Below, piece by piece: positions 8,221 to 17,264 of a stretch of DNA of 64,000 bases. The DNA is from Clostridia bacterium (GTDB lineage Bacteria > Bacillota > Clostridia > Christensenellales > Aristaeellaceae). Below the pieces are notes generated by a model that saw nothing but the letters and a program-made list of their open reading frames with translations, searched no databases and was not told the origin of the DNA. The DNA lies in NCBI GenBank assembly GCA_900769075.1, contig CAAGFE010000013.1, positions 1-64,000 on the forward strand, read 5' to 3'. Numbering within the stretch: position 1 is the first letter of the stretch; the number at the start of each line of letters is the position of its first letter. A program made the position numbers and the translations under genes.

Positions 8221-9096
8221 ATGAAAAAAATCGGCATTGTCACCGACAGCCACTCCAGCATTTCCCCTGCCGAAGCCGCAATGCTCGGCATTCATGTGCT
8301 GCCCATGCCCTTTGAGATCGACGGGCGGGACTATTTTGAAGGGGTGAATATCACCCGCCAGCAGTTTTTTGGCTATCAGCGGGCGGGCGCGCGGATCGGC
8401 ACCTCCCAGCCCGCGCCCGCTGCGGTGATGGAGCTGTGGGACAGGCTGCTTGAGGAGTACGAAAGCCTCCTGTACATGCCCATTTCCAGCGGACTGTCGA
8501 ATTCCTGCCAGACCGCCATCGCCCTGGCCAAGGAAGCCCCCTATGCCGGACGCGTGTTCGTGGTGGACAACGGTCGGGTTGGCACCCCCTTGCACCGCAG
8601 CGTTCTTGACGCCATCGAGCTGGTCAAAGCGGGGCTTTCCGCCGCCGAATGCAAGGCCGCCCTGGAGGCCGCCCGCAATGATCTGGTCATCTACATCGCC
8701 GTGGAAACCCTCGAATACCTCAAGCGCGGCGGACGCATTTCCTCCGCCACCGCAGCCGTCGGGACATTGCTGAACATCAAGCCCATTCTCCACCTGACCA
8801 CCGGCAAGCTGGAATCCTTCAAAAAGGCCCGCGGCATGAACAAGGCCTGTGACATCATGCTGGAATCCATCCACGAGGATCTGGCCACCCGCTTTCAGGC
8901 TGCGCACGCCCGCGGGGATGTATTCCTGCTGGCTGCGGGCAGCGCCGACACCCCGACCACAGCCCGCTGGCTCAAGCAGATCGAGGCGGCCTTCCCCGGC
9001 ATGCCCGTCCTGTACGACGATCTGTCGATGGGCGTGTCCTGCCACACCGGCGAGGGCGCCCTGGGCATCGGCTTGAGCGTGCGCCCCCGGGTGTAA
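8221..9096 (+). CDS. DegV-family fatty-acid-binding protein
   Basis: This 291-residue DegV/FakB-type protein binds a long-chain fatty acid; in Firmicutes such proteins present exogenous fatty acid to the FakA kinase for phospholipid synthesis. The start VTDSHSSIS, the GTSQPAP loop, MPISSGLSNS and the LEYLKRGGRIS block are family hallmarks. GGAGG precedes the ATG. Its position immediately before plsX, whose product makes acyl-phosphate, supports a role in acyl-phosphate supply. No FakA/DAK-type kinase is in this window. A terminator and a separate promoter lie between it and plsX, so the two are linked but independently transcribed. Confidence 0.92.
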   Translation: MKKIGIVTDSHSSISPAEAAMLGIHVLPMPFEIDGRDYFEGVNITRQQFFGYQRAGARIGTSQPAPAAVMELWDRLLEEYESLLYMPISSGLSNSCQTAIALAKEAPYAGRVFVVDNGRVGTPLHRSVLDAIELVKAGLSAAECKAALEAARNDLVIYIAVETLEYLKRGGRISSATAAVGTLLNIKPILHLTTGKLESFKKARGMNKACDIMLESIHEDLATRFQAAHARGDVFLLAAGSADTPTTARWLKQIEAAFPGMPVLYDDLSMGVSCHTGEGALGIGLSVRPRV

Positions 9097-9112
9097 CCCG
9101 CTTCTCCTATCC

Positions 9113-9136
9113 GGCGCATGCGTGATGCGCCTTTTT
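9113..9136 (+). terminator. degV terminator
   Basis: A 7-bp stem (GGCGCAT/ATGCGCC) with a 5-nt loop is followed by TTTTT, 16 nt after the degV stop. Confidence 0.8.
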
Positions 9137-9187
9137 GCTTTTCAAAGCATTTTCTTCCCGCCACGCCCTCTTATTTGCCCGAAACCC

Positions 9188-9217
9188 TTGCAAATTCCCG
9201 CTTTGTTATGGTAAAAT
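9188..9217 (+). promoter_or_regulatory. plsX promoter
   Basis: TTGCAA, an 18-nt spacer and an extended -10 TGG TAAAAT lie 35 nt upstream of plsX. I see no FapR-type operator palindrome. Confidence 0.65.
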
Positions 9218-9251
9218 AAGCCGACACATTGGTTCTGGAGGCAGATTGTCC

Positions 9252-10262
9252 ATGAAGATTTTTGTTGACGCGATGGGCGGCGACTTTGCTCCCCAGGCAC
9301 CCGTTGAAGGCGTGATCGAGGCGCTGCGCCGCTTTCCTCAGCTGGAGGTTGTGCTCGCCGGTGCGATTCCGGAGGTGGAGAAGTACCTGGTGAGCTGCGA
9401 GGACGTGCGCAGCCGCATTGCGCTGCTGGACGCTCCGGAAGTCATCACCAATGAGGAATCTCCCGTGATGGGCGTGCGCCGCAAAACCAATTCCGCCACC
9501 GTCAAGGGCATGCTGGCCCTCCGGGACAAGGAAGTGGACGGCTTTGTTTCCGCCGGTTCCACGGGGGCGGTGCTGGCGGGCGGCATGTTCCGCCTGGGCC
9601 GGATTCCCGGCATTGAGCGCCCTGCCCTGGCCCCCCTGATGCCCAACGGACACGGTCACTTCCTGCTCATCGACTGCGGCGCCAATGTGGACTGTAAGCC
9701 CGAATACCTGGTTCAGTTCGGCGTGATGGGCGACGCCTACATGCGCGGCGTGATGAACATGGAGAATCCCCGGGTGGGTCTGGTCAACATCGGCGCGGAA
9801 TCCGAAAAGGGCAACGCCCTGGTCAAGGCCACCTATCCCCTGATGGAGAAGGCCCCCTACAACTTCGTGGGCAATGTCGAGGCCCGGGACATCACCGGCG
9901 ATGCGGCCGATATCATGGTCACCGACGGCTTCTGCGGCAACCTGATCCTCAAATTCATGGAGGGCGTTGCCGGCACGCTGTTCGGCATCATCAAGCAGGA
10001 AATCAAGGCCGACGCGCTGAGCGCCATCGGCGGCATGATCGCCAAGCCCGCCTTCCGCCGGGTCAAGAAGCTGATGGACTACACCGAGGTCGGCGGCGCA
10101 CCTCTGCTGGGCGTGCAGGGCGCGGTGGTCAAGGCCCACGGCTCCTCCAATGCCCACGCCTTCGCCTGCGCCATCGGTCAGCTGGTCAAGATGATTGACG
10201 GCCATGTGGTCGAGATCATCGAGAAGGGCGTGCAGAAGATCGCCCCCGAAAAGAGCGAGTAA
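9252..10262 (+). CDS. plsX: Phosphate acyltransferase PlsX
   Basis: This 336-residue enzyme converts acyl-ACP and phosphate to acyl-phosphate, the donor for PlsY in phosphatidic acid synthesis; it is a peripheral membrane protein. The N-terminus IFVDAMGGDFAP, the SAGSTGAVLAGG block (about residues 98-109), LIDCGANVDCKPEYL and the C-terminal GAPLLGVQGAVVKAHGSSNA are diagnostic. The length is normal. The start is the ATG at 9252, preceded by CTGGAGG. acpP follows after 51 bp and is probably in the same transcript, the common plsX-acpP arrangement in Firmicutes. Confidence 0.97.
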   Translation: MKIFVDAMGGDFAPQAPVEGVIEALRRFPQLEVVLAGAIPEVEKYLVSCEDVRSRIALLDAPEVITNEESPVMGVRRKTNSATVKGMLALRDKEVDGFVSAGSTGAVLAGGMFRLGRIPGIERPALAPLMPNGHGHFLLIDCGANVDCKPEYLVQFGVMGDAYMRGVMNMENPRVGLVNIGAESEKGNALVKATYPLMEKAPYNFVGNVEARDITGDAADIMVTDGFCGNLILKFMEGVAGTLFGIIKQEIKADALSAIGGMIAKPAFRRVKKLMDYTEVGGAPLLGVQGAVVKAHGSSNAHAFACAIGQLVKMIDGHVVEIIEKGVQKIAPEKSE

Positions 10263-10313
10263 GTCATCCGACTTGCCATACATTCATCATTTATCATCAA
10301 GGAGGAAACAAAC

Positions 10314-10541
10314 ATGGTTTTCGAAACCGTCAAAAAGATGATCGCCAAGCAACTGAAGGCTGACGAGGCTTCCATCACCGCCGATACCCGCCTGATCGAG
10401 GACCTGAAGGCGGATTCCGCCAACGTCATGGTCATGATTATGGACCTGGAGGACAACTACGGCATCACCGTGGAGGATGACCAGATCATGCAGTTCAAGA
10501 CCGTGGGCGACGTGGTCAGGTACATCGAAGCGCATCAGTAA
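10314..10541 (+). CDS. acpP: Acyl carrier protein
   Basis: This 75-residue acidic four-helix protein carries acyl chains on a phosphopantetheine arm. The attachment Ser is S35 in DLKADSANVMV. The usual D-S-L motif is D-S-A here, an uncommon change next to the modified serine. AAGGAGG lies upstream of the ATG. It lies between plsX and rnc, the classic ACP/RNase III linkage. I take it as the primary fatty-acid ACP, but a second copy elsewhere cannot be excluded. Confidence 0.93.
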   Translation: MVFETVKKMIAKQLKADEASITADTRLIEDLKADSANVMVMIMDLEDNYGITVEDDQIMQFKTVGDVVRYIEAHQ

Positions 10542-10548
10542 CAGCTGG

Positions 10549-10572
10549 GCCCTCCCGATAAGCCGGGAGGGC
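10549..10572 (+). terminator. Hairpin between acpP and rnc
   Basis: A 9-bp stem (GCCCTCCCG/CGGGAGGGC) with a 6-nt loop follows acpP. The downstream tract TTCCC is a poor T-run, so it may attenuate rather than end transcription into rnc. Confidence 0.5.
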
Positions 10573-10668
10573 TTCCCTGCTGTTGGGGAACAGAACGCCT
10601 GTATTCATCCGCAAGAGGGCGGTTCAGCCCTTTTCCGCATGGACGCAGGGGATCAGAAGGAGATCACC

Positions 10669-11325
10669 ATGCAGAATCTGATGAACACGCTGGGGTACCA
10701 GTTCAATAATCCAGCGCTCCTCAAATGCGCACTGACCCACCCCTCCATGGGCGCGGAGGACAACCAGCGCCTGGAGTTTCTGGGGGATGCGGTGCTCCAG
10801 TACCTCATGTCCGACATTCTTTACAAGACTCATCCCACCTGCCGGGAAGGTCAGCTGACCCACCTGCGGGCGCTGCTGGTGTGCGAAGCCGCCCTGAGCC
10901 AGGTGGCCCGTTCCCTGCATGTGGGCGAGGCCCTGCTGATGGACCGGGGCGAGGAGCTGACCGGCGGGCGCGACAAGCCCAGCGTCCTTTGCGACGCGAT
11001 GGAAGCCATTCTCGCCGCGGTTTATCTGGACGGCGGGCTGGAGGCCGCCCGGGAGATCGTCAAGCGCTTCTGGCCCAAGCCGGAGGACGTTCACCGGCCC
11101 ATGCAGGACTCCAAGGGCGCCCTGCAGGAGCATCTCCAGAAGGACGGCGGCGACGCCCCGACCTATGCCATCCTGGTTCAGGATGGGCCGCCCCACGACC
11201 GCACCTTCGAGGCAGCGGTGTACCGCTATGGGGTGGAGCTGGCGCGGGGCATCGGTAAAACCAAGAAGCAGGCGGAACAGGCCGCGGCGCTCGCGGCGCT
11301 GGAGAAGCTGACCGCCAAGGCATAA
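10669..11325 (+). CDS. rnc: Ribonuclease III
   Basis: This 218-residue endonuclease cleaves double-stranded RNA, including rRNA precursors. The signature NQRLEFLGDAVL holds catalytic E36 and D40, and CDAMEAILAAVYLDG holds D109 and E112. A double-stranded-RNA-binding domain occupies about residues 150-218 (KGALQEHLQK...GKTKKQAEQAAALAAL). AAGGAGATC precedes the ATG at 10669; an ATG at 10639 is a less likely start. It is the last gene of the degV-plsX-acpP-rnc block and converges on the ribosomal protein cluster. Confidence 0.96.
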   Translation: MQNLMNTLGYQFNNPALLKCALTHPSMGAEDNQRLEFLGDAVLQYLMSDILYKTHPTCREGQLTHLRALLVCEAALSQVARSLHVGEALLMDRGEELTGGRDKPSVLCDAMEAILAAVYLDGGLEAAREIVKRFWPKPEDVHRPMQDSKGALQEHLQKDGGDAPTYAILVQDGPPHDRTFEAAVYRYGVELARGIGKTKKQAEQAAALAALEKLTAKA

Positions 11326-11388
11326 AAGAAAGCAGGCGGAGATCCGTCTGCCGCGGGGGACAGGGGTTCTGCTTTTGTGACTTTCTGA

Positions 11389-11417
11389 GGCAGGCACACA
11401 GCGTGTCTGTCTTTTTT
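11389..11417 (+). terminator. rnc terminator
   Basis: A 9-bp stem with G-U wobbles (GGCAGGCAC/GTGTCTGTC) and a 5-nt loop is followed by TTTTTTG and a second T-run. Confidence 0.75.
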
Positions 11418-11434
11418 GTTCGTTTTTCCCAAAA

Positions 11435-11458
11435 CAAAAAAGTGGCACGAAGCCACTT
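11435..11458 (-). terminator. Terminator of the ribosomal protein cluster
   Basis: AAGTGGC/GCCACTT with a TTCGT loop is followed on the - strand by TTTTTTG, about 60 nt after the rpmJ stop. It faces the rnc terminator at this convergent junction and ends the supercluster. Confidence 0.8.
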
Positions 11459-11519
11459 CTTTCCAGGCAGAAACCGCGGTCTGCGGCGCTTACAGGCCCT
11501 ACCAGGGGCATAGCCCTGA

Positions 11520-11639
<120 letters not shown>

Positions 11640-11800
11640 TTACCTCCTGTTGTAGCATCTGAGCGGGGCACAGGGATTTCTCCAAGCCGGTGCACCCGGA
11701 TTTATCGATTCAACGGCTGATTCAACAGCGCATCTGATATTATACACCAGATGGCACAAACCGTCAAGGGGAAATCCCTTACAAATTGTACTTTCTCGTG

Positions 11801-12022
11801 TCAGGACTTGCTGCGCCAGGTGATACGGCCACGGGTGAGGTCGTAGGGGCTCAGCTCGATGGTTACCTTATCGCCCTCGTAGATGCGGATGAAGTTCATG
11901 CGCATTTTGCCGGAGATCACGGCGGTAACCTGGTAGCCATTGGGCAGCTCAACCTTGAACATTGCGTTCGGAAGGGCTTCAATGACCTTGCCTTCCATTT
12001 CGATGACATCGCTCTTGGACAT
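11801..12022 (-). CDS. infA: Translation initiation factor IF-1
   Basis: This 73-residue single S1/OB-fold protein binds the 30S A site during initiation. The core from [20 protein letters not shown] to [20 protein letters not shown] is highly conserved. It follows the KOW gene with 2 bp between them. About 165 bp separate it from rpmJ, more than elsewhere in the cluster. Confidence 0.97.
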   Translation of the reverse strand: MSKSDVIEMEGKVIEALPNAMFKVELPNGYQVTAVISGKMRMNFIRIYEGDKVTIELSPYDLTRGRITWRSKS

Positions 12023-12024
12023 TG

Positions 12025-12342
12025 TCAGTCCTCCTCCTTGTCGACGTCCACATTGGACGCATTGCTGATCTCCAAGCCATGCTCGGCCAGCGCCCTGCGC
12101 AGGTCGCTGTCCTGAAGGTGCCTGTTGGGCAGCGCTGCGCCGTCCACATTCACCACGATGGGCTTGGGGCGAAGATGCTTGACCTTCTTCTTCTTCGGAT
12201 GGGCAATTTTTCGCGTCAAACCGTCGGCCATGAGCACAAACTGCTCGTCAATGACCGACAGGACGACGAAATATCGTCCTGCATCCCGGCCCTGGGTGGA
12301 AAGCACCACCCGGCCCGGAACCATAATCAGCCTGTCCATCAT
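12025..12342 (-). CDS. KOW-domain RNA-binding protein
   Basis: This 105-residue protein has an N-terminal KOW/L14e-like motif ([20 protein letters not shown]), found in ribosome-associated RNA-binding proteins, and a basic stretch [14 protein letters not shown]. Clostridia commonly carry such a gene between map and infA; the function is not established. The start ATG overlaps the map stop (ATGATG), with GGAGG nine bases upstream, so translation is coupled. A ribosome-assembly or ribosome-binding role is inference from domain and context. Confidence 0.85.
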   Translation of the reverse strand: MMDRLIMVPGRVVLSTQGRDAGRYFVVLSVIDEQFVLMADGLTRKIAHPKKKKVKHLRPKPIVVNVDGAALPNRHLQDSDLRRALAEHGLEISNASNVDVDKEED

Positions 12343-13115
12343 TCCGCGTCCTCCCACTTGAAGCCGGGAAGCGTCAGGATCTCAGGCAGCCCATCCTCCT
12401 GGATGGCAAGGGTATGCTCATAATGGCTGCACAGGCTCCGGTCTCGGGTCCGGTAGCACCACTGGTCAGGGTCGCAGGTGACGCGCCAGTCGCCGGCGGA
12501 AATCATGGGTTCCACCGCGATGGTCATGCCCTTGCGCAATCTCAGGCCCTTGCCGGGAATGCCGTAGTTATACACCGGCGGATCCTCGTGCATTTCGCGC
12601 CCGATGCCGTGACCTGTTAGGTCGCGGATGACGCCGCAGCCATGGCTTTCGGCCCACTCCTGGCAGGCGTGGCCCACATCGCCCAGGCGATTGCCCGCAA
12701 CGCAAAGCCGCGCAGCCTTCCAGAAGCACTGCTCCGTGATCTCAATCAGCCGCTGTGCTTCGGCGGAGATTTCGCCCACGCCCATGGTGAACGCGCTGTC
12801 AGACTGCCACCCGTCCAGGATCAATCCGCAGTCCACGGAGATGATCTGGCCAGCCTTGAGCACCTGATTCCTGCTGGGAATCCCGTGAACGACCGCGTCA
12901 TCCACGGAGGTGCAAAGGGTTGCAGGATAACCCTCGTAGTTCAGGAAAGAAGGGATCGCACCTGCCTTGCGGATCAGCGATTCGGCATAGGCATCCAGAT
13001 CGGCGGTGGTCACGCCGGGCTTGATCTGCTCGCGGAGCTTTTGCAGCACCTCGTACAGCAGCCTGCCCGCTTCCCGCATCTTGGCGATCTGGTCAGGATT
13101 CTTCAAACTGATCAT
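12339..13115 (-). CDS. map: Methionine aminopeptidase, type I
   Basis: This 258-residue metalloenzyme removes the N-terminal Met from new proteins. Metal ligands are visible: two Asp in SVDCGLILDGWQSDSAF, His in LTGHGIGREMHEDP, Glu in AVEPM and Glu in YEHTLA. The usual GYHGD block reads GWQSD, leaving the Asp ligand but replacing the nearby His. The length is typical of the short type Ia form without an N-terminal SH3 zinc extension. It starts 4 bp after the adk stop in the adk-map-infA order of Firmicutes. Confidence 0.96.
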   Translation of the reverse strand: MISLKNPDQIAKMREAGRLLYEVLQKLREQIKPGVTTADLDAYAESLIRKAGAIPSFLNYEGYPATLCTSVDDAVVHGIPSRNQVLKAGQIISVDCGLILDGWQSDSAFTMGVGEISAEAQRLIEITEQCFWKAARLCVAGNRLGDVGHACQEWAESHGCGVIRDLTGHGIGREMHEDPPVYNYGIPGKGLRLRKGMTIAVEPMISAGDWRVTCDPDQWCYRTRDRSLCSHYEHTLAIQEDGLPEILTLPGFKWEDAE

Positions 13116-13119
13116 GGCT

Positions 13120-13743
13120 TCAGCCCTTCACAACTGCCAGAATGGACTCGAAGATCGTGTCCATATCCTGGGCACCGTCGATCACCTTGAGGTTGCCCTT
13201 CTTCTGGTAGTAATCCACCAGCGGAGCGGTCTGCTCATGGTAAACATTCAGGCGGGCCAGGACGGTTTCGGCGCTGTCATCCTTGCGCTGGATGAGCTCT
13301 TCGCCGCACTTTGCGCATTTGGTCTCCCCGTTCAGGTGGGACACATGGTAGGTCGCACCGCAGCTGAGGCAGACCCGGCGGCCGCTCAGGCGGGCGATGA
13401 GCTCCTCATCCGCCACATCCAGATCAACCACCACATCAATGTTGGCGATGGTGTCCAATGCTTCGGCCTGGGGAACGGTGCGGGGGAAGCCATCCAGGAT
13501 GTAGCCGTTCCGGCAGTCCTCCATGGCCAGGCGCTCGCGCACGATGTCGATGATGACCTCGTCGGGCACCAGCTTACCGGCTTCCACATACTGCTTTGCC
13601 TTCAGGCCGGTGGGCGTTTCCTCCTTCATGGCACGGCGGAGGATATCACCGGTAGAAATCTGAGGGATGTTCAGCGCTGCGCAGATGCGCTGAGCCTGGG
13701 TGCCCTTCCCTGCGCCGGGAGGGCCAAGAAAGATCACATTCAT
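13120..13743 (-). CDS. adk: Adenylate kinase with zinc LID
   Basis: This 207-residue cytoplasmic enzyme interconverts AMP, ADP and ATP. It shows the P-loop GPPGAGKGTQA (7-17), GFPRT and a LID domain with two CxxC pairs (CLSCG...CAKCG, about 126-149) that bind structural zinc, the Gram-positive form. AGGAAGGAACA lies before the ATG. It is separated from secY by a 131-bp gap that contains a terminator, so adk to rpmJ may form a semi-independent unit; a weak CATAAGATAA -10-like sequence lies in that gap. Confidence 0.97.
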   Translation of the reverse strand: MNVIFLGPPGAGKGTQAQRICAALNIPQISTGDILRRAMKEETPTGLKAKQYVEAGKLVPDEVIIDIVRERLAMEDCRNGYILDGFPRTVPQAEALDTIANIDVVVDLDVADEELIARLSGRRVCLSCGATYHVSHLNGETKCAKCGEELIQRKDDSAETVLARLNVYHEQTAPLVDYYQKKGNLKVIDGAQDMDTIFESILAVVKG

Positions 13744-13819
13744 GATGATGTTCCTTCCTGTCTTACGTCGCTCTTGTTATCTTATGCGCTTCGGGTTCCA
13801 TGTATGTCGCGGGACGCTT

Positions 13820-13866
13820 CAAAAAACGCCATGCACCGAAGAAGCGGACTTACGACGGTGCATGGC
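13820..13866 (-). terminator. Internal terminator between secY and adk
   Basis: An 11-bp perfect stem (GCCATGCACCG/CGGTGCATGGC) with a 17-nt loop is followed by GTTTTTT on the coding strand, 8 bp after the secY stop. It is a strong Rho-independent signal inside the ribosomal supercluster. Confidence 0.85.
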
Positions 13867-13874
13867 ACTTTTGA

Positions 13875-15131
13875 TTACATGAAACCGTTGTCCTTGTCGC
13901 TCTCGATGCCGCGGATGGCCATCTCGCCCTTGATCGTGCGCATGGTTTCCAGAGAAACGGACACGGCGATCAGCATGGAAGAGGCCGCGAAGGGCACCTG
14001 GAGGTTCAGGCCGGACAGCATCAGCGTGGGAATCGCAGCCAGCACAGCCAGGAACAGCGCCGCAAACAGGTTGAGGCGGTTGGTGGTGCGCTGCAGGAAG
14101 GCGGCGATCTCCTTGCCGCGGCGGCCGGGGATGGTCGCACCCTGCTGCTGGAGCTGCTCCGCCTGCTTCTTAGCATCAAAGGAGATGCTGGAGTAGAAGA
14201 AGGTGAAGGCGAAGATCAGGATCGCGGACAGGATCAGGTGCAGCCAGGCGCCATTCTTCAGATAGGTGGTGCACCAGGCGGTGAAACCGCTGTGGGGCGC
14301 AACCATCTGGCCGATGGTGCCGGGGAAGGACAGGAAGCTGTACGCGAAGATCAGCGGCATCACGCCCACGGCGATGACCTTCAGGGTCATGTGGGTGTTC
14401 TGGCCACCGTACACGCGACGGCCCTTGACCTGCTTGGCAATCTGCAGCGGGATGCGGCGCTCGCCCAGGTCAACAAAGGTGACAACAAAGGTCAGGATGA
14501 CCAGAACGACCAGGATCACCAGCGCGCCCAGGAAGCCCTGCACGGTGGTGGCGGAACGGAAGCCGCCCACGATGCCGTTGAACAGGTTGGACACGATACC
14601 GGCGAAGATCAGCAGGGAGATACCGTTGCCGATGCCCTTCTCGGTGATGCGTTCGCCGATCCACATGGCCAGGGCAGTACCGCCGGCCATGGAGACGCCG
14701 ATGAGGATGTTGTTCCACAGGCCGCTCTTGGCGTAGCCCAGGCCCTTGGACAGGCCGATGGCCTGCACCACAGCCAGAGCGATGGTGACGTAGCGGGAGA
14801 TCCGGTTGATCTTCTCGCGTCCGTCCTCCTCCTGCTGCATGCGCTCCAGCGCAGGAAGCGCGATGCACAGGAGCTGCATGATAATGGACGCATTGATGTA
14901 GGGGGAGATGCCCATGGCCATGATGGTCATCTGGGACATCTGACCGCCGGTCATCATGTTCATGATATCAAGCAGGGGCAGGTTGGATTCGTTCATGCCC
15001 AGCCTGGACAGGTCGATACCGGGAGCCGGGATACAGCCGACCAGACGGAACAGAATCAGCATCCCGAAGGTATAGAGGATTTTCTTGCGCAGGTCTTCGA
15101 TCTTCCACAGCTTGCGAATATAATCAAGCAT
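13875..15131 (-). CDS. secY: Preprotein translocase subunit SecY
   Basis: This 418-residue, 10-helix channel protein of the Sec translocon shows the plug/TM2 region (MAMGISPYINASIIMQLL), ITEKGIGNGISLLIFAGIV and the cytoplasmic loop QVKGRRVYGGQNTHMTLKV. The length is at the short end for bacterial SecY (about 430). It starts 1 bp after the rplO stop, so it is coupled to the spc genes, and it is followed by a terminator. Confidence 0.97.
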   Translation of the reverse strand: MLDYIRKLWKIEDLRKKILYTFGMLILFRLVGCIPAPGIDLSRLGMNESNLPLLDIMNMMTGGQMSQMTIMAMGISPYINASIIMQLLCIALPALERMQQEEDGREKINRISRYVTIALAVVQAIGLSKGLGYAKSGLWNNILIGVSMAGGTALAMWIGERITEKGIGNGISLLIFAGIVSNLFNGIVGGFRSATTVQGFLGALVILVVLVILTFVVTFVDLGERRIPLQIAKQVKGRRVYGGQNTHMTLKVIAVGVMPLIFAYSFLSFPGTIGQMVAPHSGFTAWCTTYLKNGAWLHLILSAILIFAFTFFYSSISFDAKKQAEQLQQQGATIPGRRGKEIAAFLQRTTNRLNLFAALFLAVLAAIPTLMLSGLNLQVPFAASSMLIAVSVSLETMRTIKGEMAIRGIESDKDNGFM

Positions 15132-15132
15132 G

Positions 15133-15573
15133 TCAGATCACCTCGCAAGTGCCGCCAACGGCCTCAATCTTCTCCTTCGCAGAAGCGGTGAACTTCGCTG
15201 CCTTCACGGTCAGCTTCTTGGTCAGATCGCCATTGCCCAGAACCTTCAGGCCATCCTTGGCGTTGTGGATCATGCCGGCGGCGCGCAGCAGCTCCTCGGT
15301 CACGACGGTGTCGTTCTCGAACACTTCCAACGCCTCGACATTGATGCACTCATAATCGGTACCAAAGATGTTGGTGAAGCCCTTCTTGGGCACGCGACGG
15401 TACAGGGGCATCTGGCCGCCCTCGAAACCGGGGCGCTTGCCGCCGCCGGAGCGAGCCTTGGCGCCCTTGTGACCCTTACCAGCAGTCTTGCCCAGACCGG
15501 AGCCAACGCCGCGGCCAAGACGCTTGGCAGCGGTGGTGGAACCCTCGGCGGGATGCAGCTCGTGCAGTTTCAT
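15133..15573 (-). CDS. rplO: 50S ribosomal protein L15
   Basis: This 146-residue protein has a Gly/Arg-rich extended N-terminus ([20 protein letters not shown]) that penetrates 23S rRNA and a globular C-terminal half. AAGGAGG lies upstream. The order rpmD-rplO-secY is the standard spc order. Confidence 0.97.
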   Translation of the reverse strand: MKLHELHPAEGSTTAAKRLGRGVGSGLGKTAGKGHKGAKARSGGGKRPGFEGGQMPLYRRVPKKGFTNIFGTDYECINVEALEVFENDTVVTEELLRAAGMIHNAKDGLKVLGNGDLTKKLTVKAAKFTASAKEKIEAVGGTCEVI

Positions 15574-15588
15574 TCGGGGTTTCCTCCT

Positions 15589-15768
15589 TTACTCGTTGAC
15601 TTCTTCAACCTTCACCATGTGCTTCACGGCGAAGATCTGGCCGCGGATGGCGGCGTTGTCTGGCTTTTCGACCGTCTGGCCAACCTTGCGCAGGCCCAGC
15701 GCGGCCACAGTCGCCTTATGCTTGGGCAGAGAGGCGATGGGAGACTTGATCAGCGTTACCTTCAACAT
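15589..15768 (-). CDS. rpmD: 50S ribosomal protein L30
   Basis: This is a 59-residue protein: [20 protein letters not shown] at the N-terminus, then [20 protein letters not shown] and a short [13 protein letters not shown] tail. That is the bacterial short L30 form. GAGGAGGTAGAGAGAT precedes the ATG. It sits between rpsE and rplO with gaps under 20 bp. Confidence 0.95.
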   Translation of the reverse strand: MLKVTLIKSPIASLPKHKATVAALGLRKVGQTVEKPDNAAIRGQIFAVKHMVKVEEVNE

Positions 15769-15782
15769 ATCTCTCTACCTCC

Positions 15783-16280
15783 TCAGCCCAGGATCTCTTC
15801 CACGGTCTTGCCGCGCATCTTGGCGACTTCCTCAGCGCTGCGCAGCTGCTTGAGGGCCTCGATGGTGGCCTTCACCATGTTGATGGGATTGTTGGTGCCG
15901 AAGGACTTGGTGCGGATGTCCTTCACACCGGCCAGCTCCAGCACCGCACGGGCAGCGCCGCCGGCGATCACGCCGGTACCTTCGGGAGCGGGCAGCAGCA
16001 CCGCCTTGGCGGTGGAGAAGTAGCCCACGGTGTCATGGGGGATGGTCGTGCCGCTCAGGGGCACGTTCACCAGGTGCTTCTTGGCATCCTCGTTCGCCTT
16101 GCGGATGGCCTCGGGAATTTCCGCAGCCTTGCCCATACCGGCGCCGACGCGGCCATTCTCGTCACCGACCACAACCAGCGCGGAGAACCGCATGTTGCGG
16201 CCGCCCTTCACGGTCTTGGAGACGCGGTTGACAGCAACCAGGCGATCCTTGAATTCGCTTGCCTGTTCGTAGCGTTGCAT
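15783..16280 (-). CDS. rpsE: 30S ribosomal protein S5
   Basis: This 165-residue protein maintains decoding accuracy at the 30S mRNA entry. It shows the S5 double-stranded-RNA-binding-like fold ([20 protein letters not shown]) and the C-terminal [21 protein letters not shown] start it at the ATG at 16280 ([13 protein letters not shown]) with GGAGG 11 bases upstream; the open frame runs further 5' but overlaps rplR with no conserved sequence. Confidence 0.96.
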   Translation of the reverse strand: MQRYEQASEFKDRLVAVNRVSKTVKGGRNMRFSALVVVGDENGRVGAGMGKAAEIPEAIRKANEDAKKHLVNVPLSGTTIPHDTVGYFSTAKAVLLPAPEGTGVIAGGAARAVLELAGVKDIRTKSFGTNNPINMVKATIEALKQLRSAEEVAKMRGKTVEEILG

Positions 16281-16299
16281 TTCCGTTGCTACCTCCTTC

Positions 16300-16668
16300 T
16301 TAGAATTCCAGACCCGCTTCACGGGCGCCATTGGCCACTTCGGCCACACGGCCAGTGTACACATAGCCGCCACGGTCGAAGACGACGGTCTTGTAGCCAG
16401 CGGCCAGGGCACGCTCGGCGACGAGCTTGCCCACCAGCTTGGCAGCGCCCTTCTTGTCCAGCTCATTCAGCTGATCCTGGATGCCCTTCTCCATGGTGGA
16501 GGCAGCCACCAGGGTCTTGCCGGCGACATCGTCGATCAGCTGAACCTGGATGTGCTTCAGGCTGCGGTAGACGGACAGACGCGGCATTTCGGGGGTGCCG
16601 CTGATCTTCTTGCGGACGCGGGCATGACGAATCTCACGCAGTTCCGCACGGTCACGCTTCTTGAACAT
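16300..16668 (-). CDS. rplR: 50S ribosomal protein L18
   Basis: This 122-residue 5S rRNA-binding protein has a basic N-terminus ([20 protein letters not shown]), [19 protein letters not shown] and the C-terminal [20 protein letters not shown]. Normal length and position between rplF and rpsE. Confidence 0.97.
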   Translation of the reverse strand: MFKKRDRAELREIRHARVRKKISGTPEMPRLSVYRSLKHIQVQLIDDVAGKTLVAASTMEKGIQDQLNELDKKGAAKLVGKLVAERALAAGYKTVVFDRGGYVYTGRVAEVANGAREAGLEF

Positions 16669-16686
16669 TTGCAGTCACTCCCTTTC

Positions 16687-17232
16687 TTACTTCTTACCGG
16701 TCTTGCCTTCCTTGCGGCGGACATGCTCATCCACATACTTGATGCCCTTGCCATGGTAGGGTTCGGGCTTGCGGATGGCGCGGATGTCAGCGGCCAGGTT
16801 GCCAACGACCTGCTTGTTGATGCCCTTCACCACGATGGTGTTCTGGTTGGGGGTCTCGAAGGTCACGTTTTCGGGCGCCACGCGGATCACGTCATGGCTG
16901 AAGCCGATCTTGATGACCAGGGTCTTGCCGTCCTTGCACTCAGCGCGGTAACCGGTACCGACCAGCTCCAGGGTCTTGCTGAAGCCGGTGGACACGCCAA
17001 CGACCATGTTATTGACCAGGGTGCGGTACAGGCCGTGCATCGCACGGTGGGGCTTGGAATCAGTGGGGCGGGTGAGGGTAATGACATTGCCCTCCTGGTT
17101 GACGGTGATAGCGGGGTTCACCTGCTGGGACAGGGTGCCCTTGGGGCCCTTGACAGTGACCAGGTTGTCGCTATCCACAGTGACCGTCACGCCCGCGGGA
17201 ACAGTGATCGGAAGTCTTCCGATACGAGACAT
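16687..17232 (-). CDS. rplF: 50S ribosomal protein L6
   Basis: This 181-residue protein has two tandem L6 repeats and binds near the sarcin-ricin loop. It begins MSRIGRLPITVPAGVTV and ends in the signature RKPEPYHGKGIKYVDEHVRR. GGAGGTGTGATATC precedes the ATG. Confidence 0.97.
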   Translation of the reverse strand: MSRIGRLPITVPAGVTVTVDSDNLVTVKGPKGTLSQQVNPAITVNQEGNVITLTRPTDSKPHRAMHGLYRTLVNNMVVGVSTGFSKTLELVGTGYRAECKDGKTLVIKIGFSHDVIRVAPENVTFETPNQNTIVVKGINKQVVGNLAADIRAIRKPEPYHGKGIKYVDEHVRRKEGKTGKK

Positions 17233-17264
17233 GATATCACACCTCCATTAAGCGTGTCGGTCTA

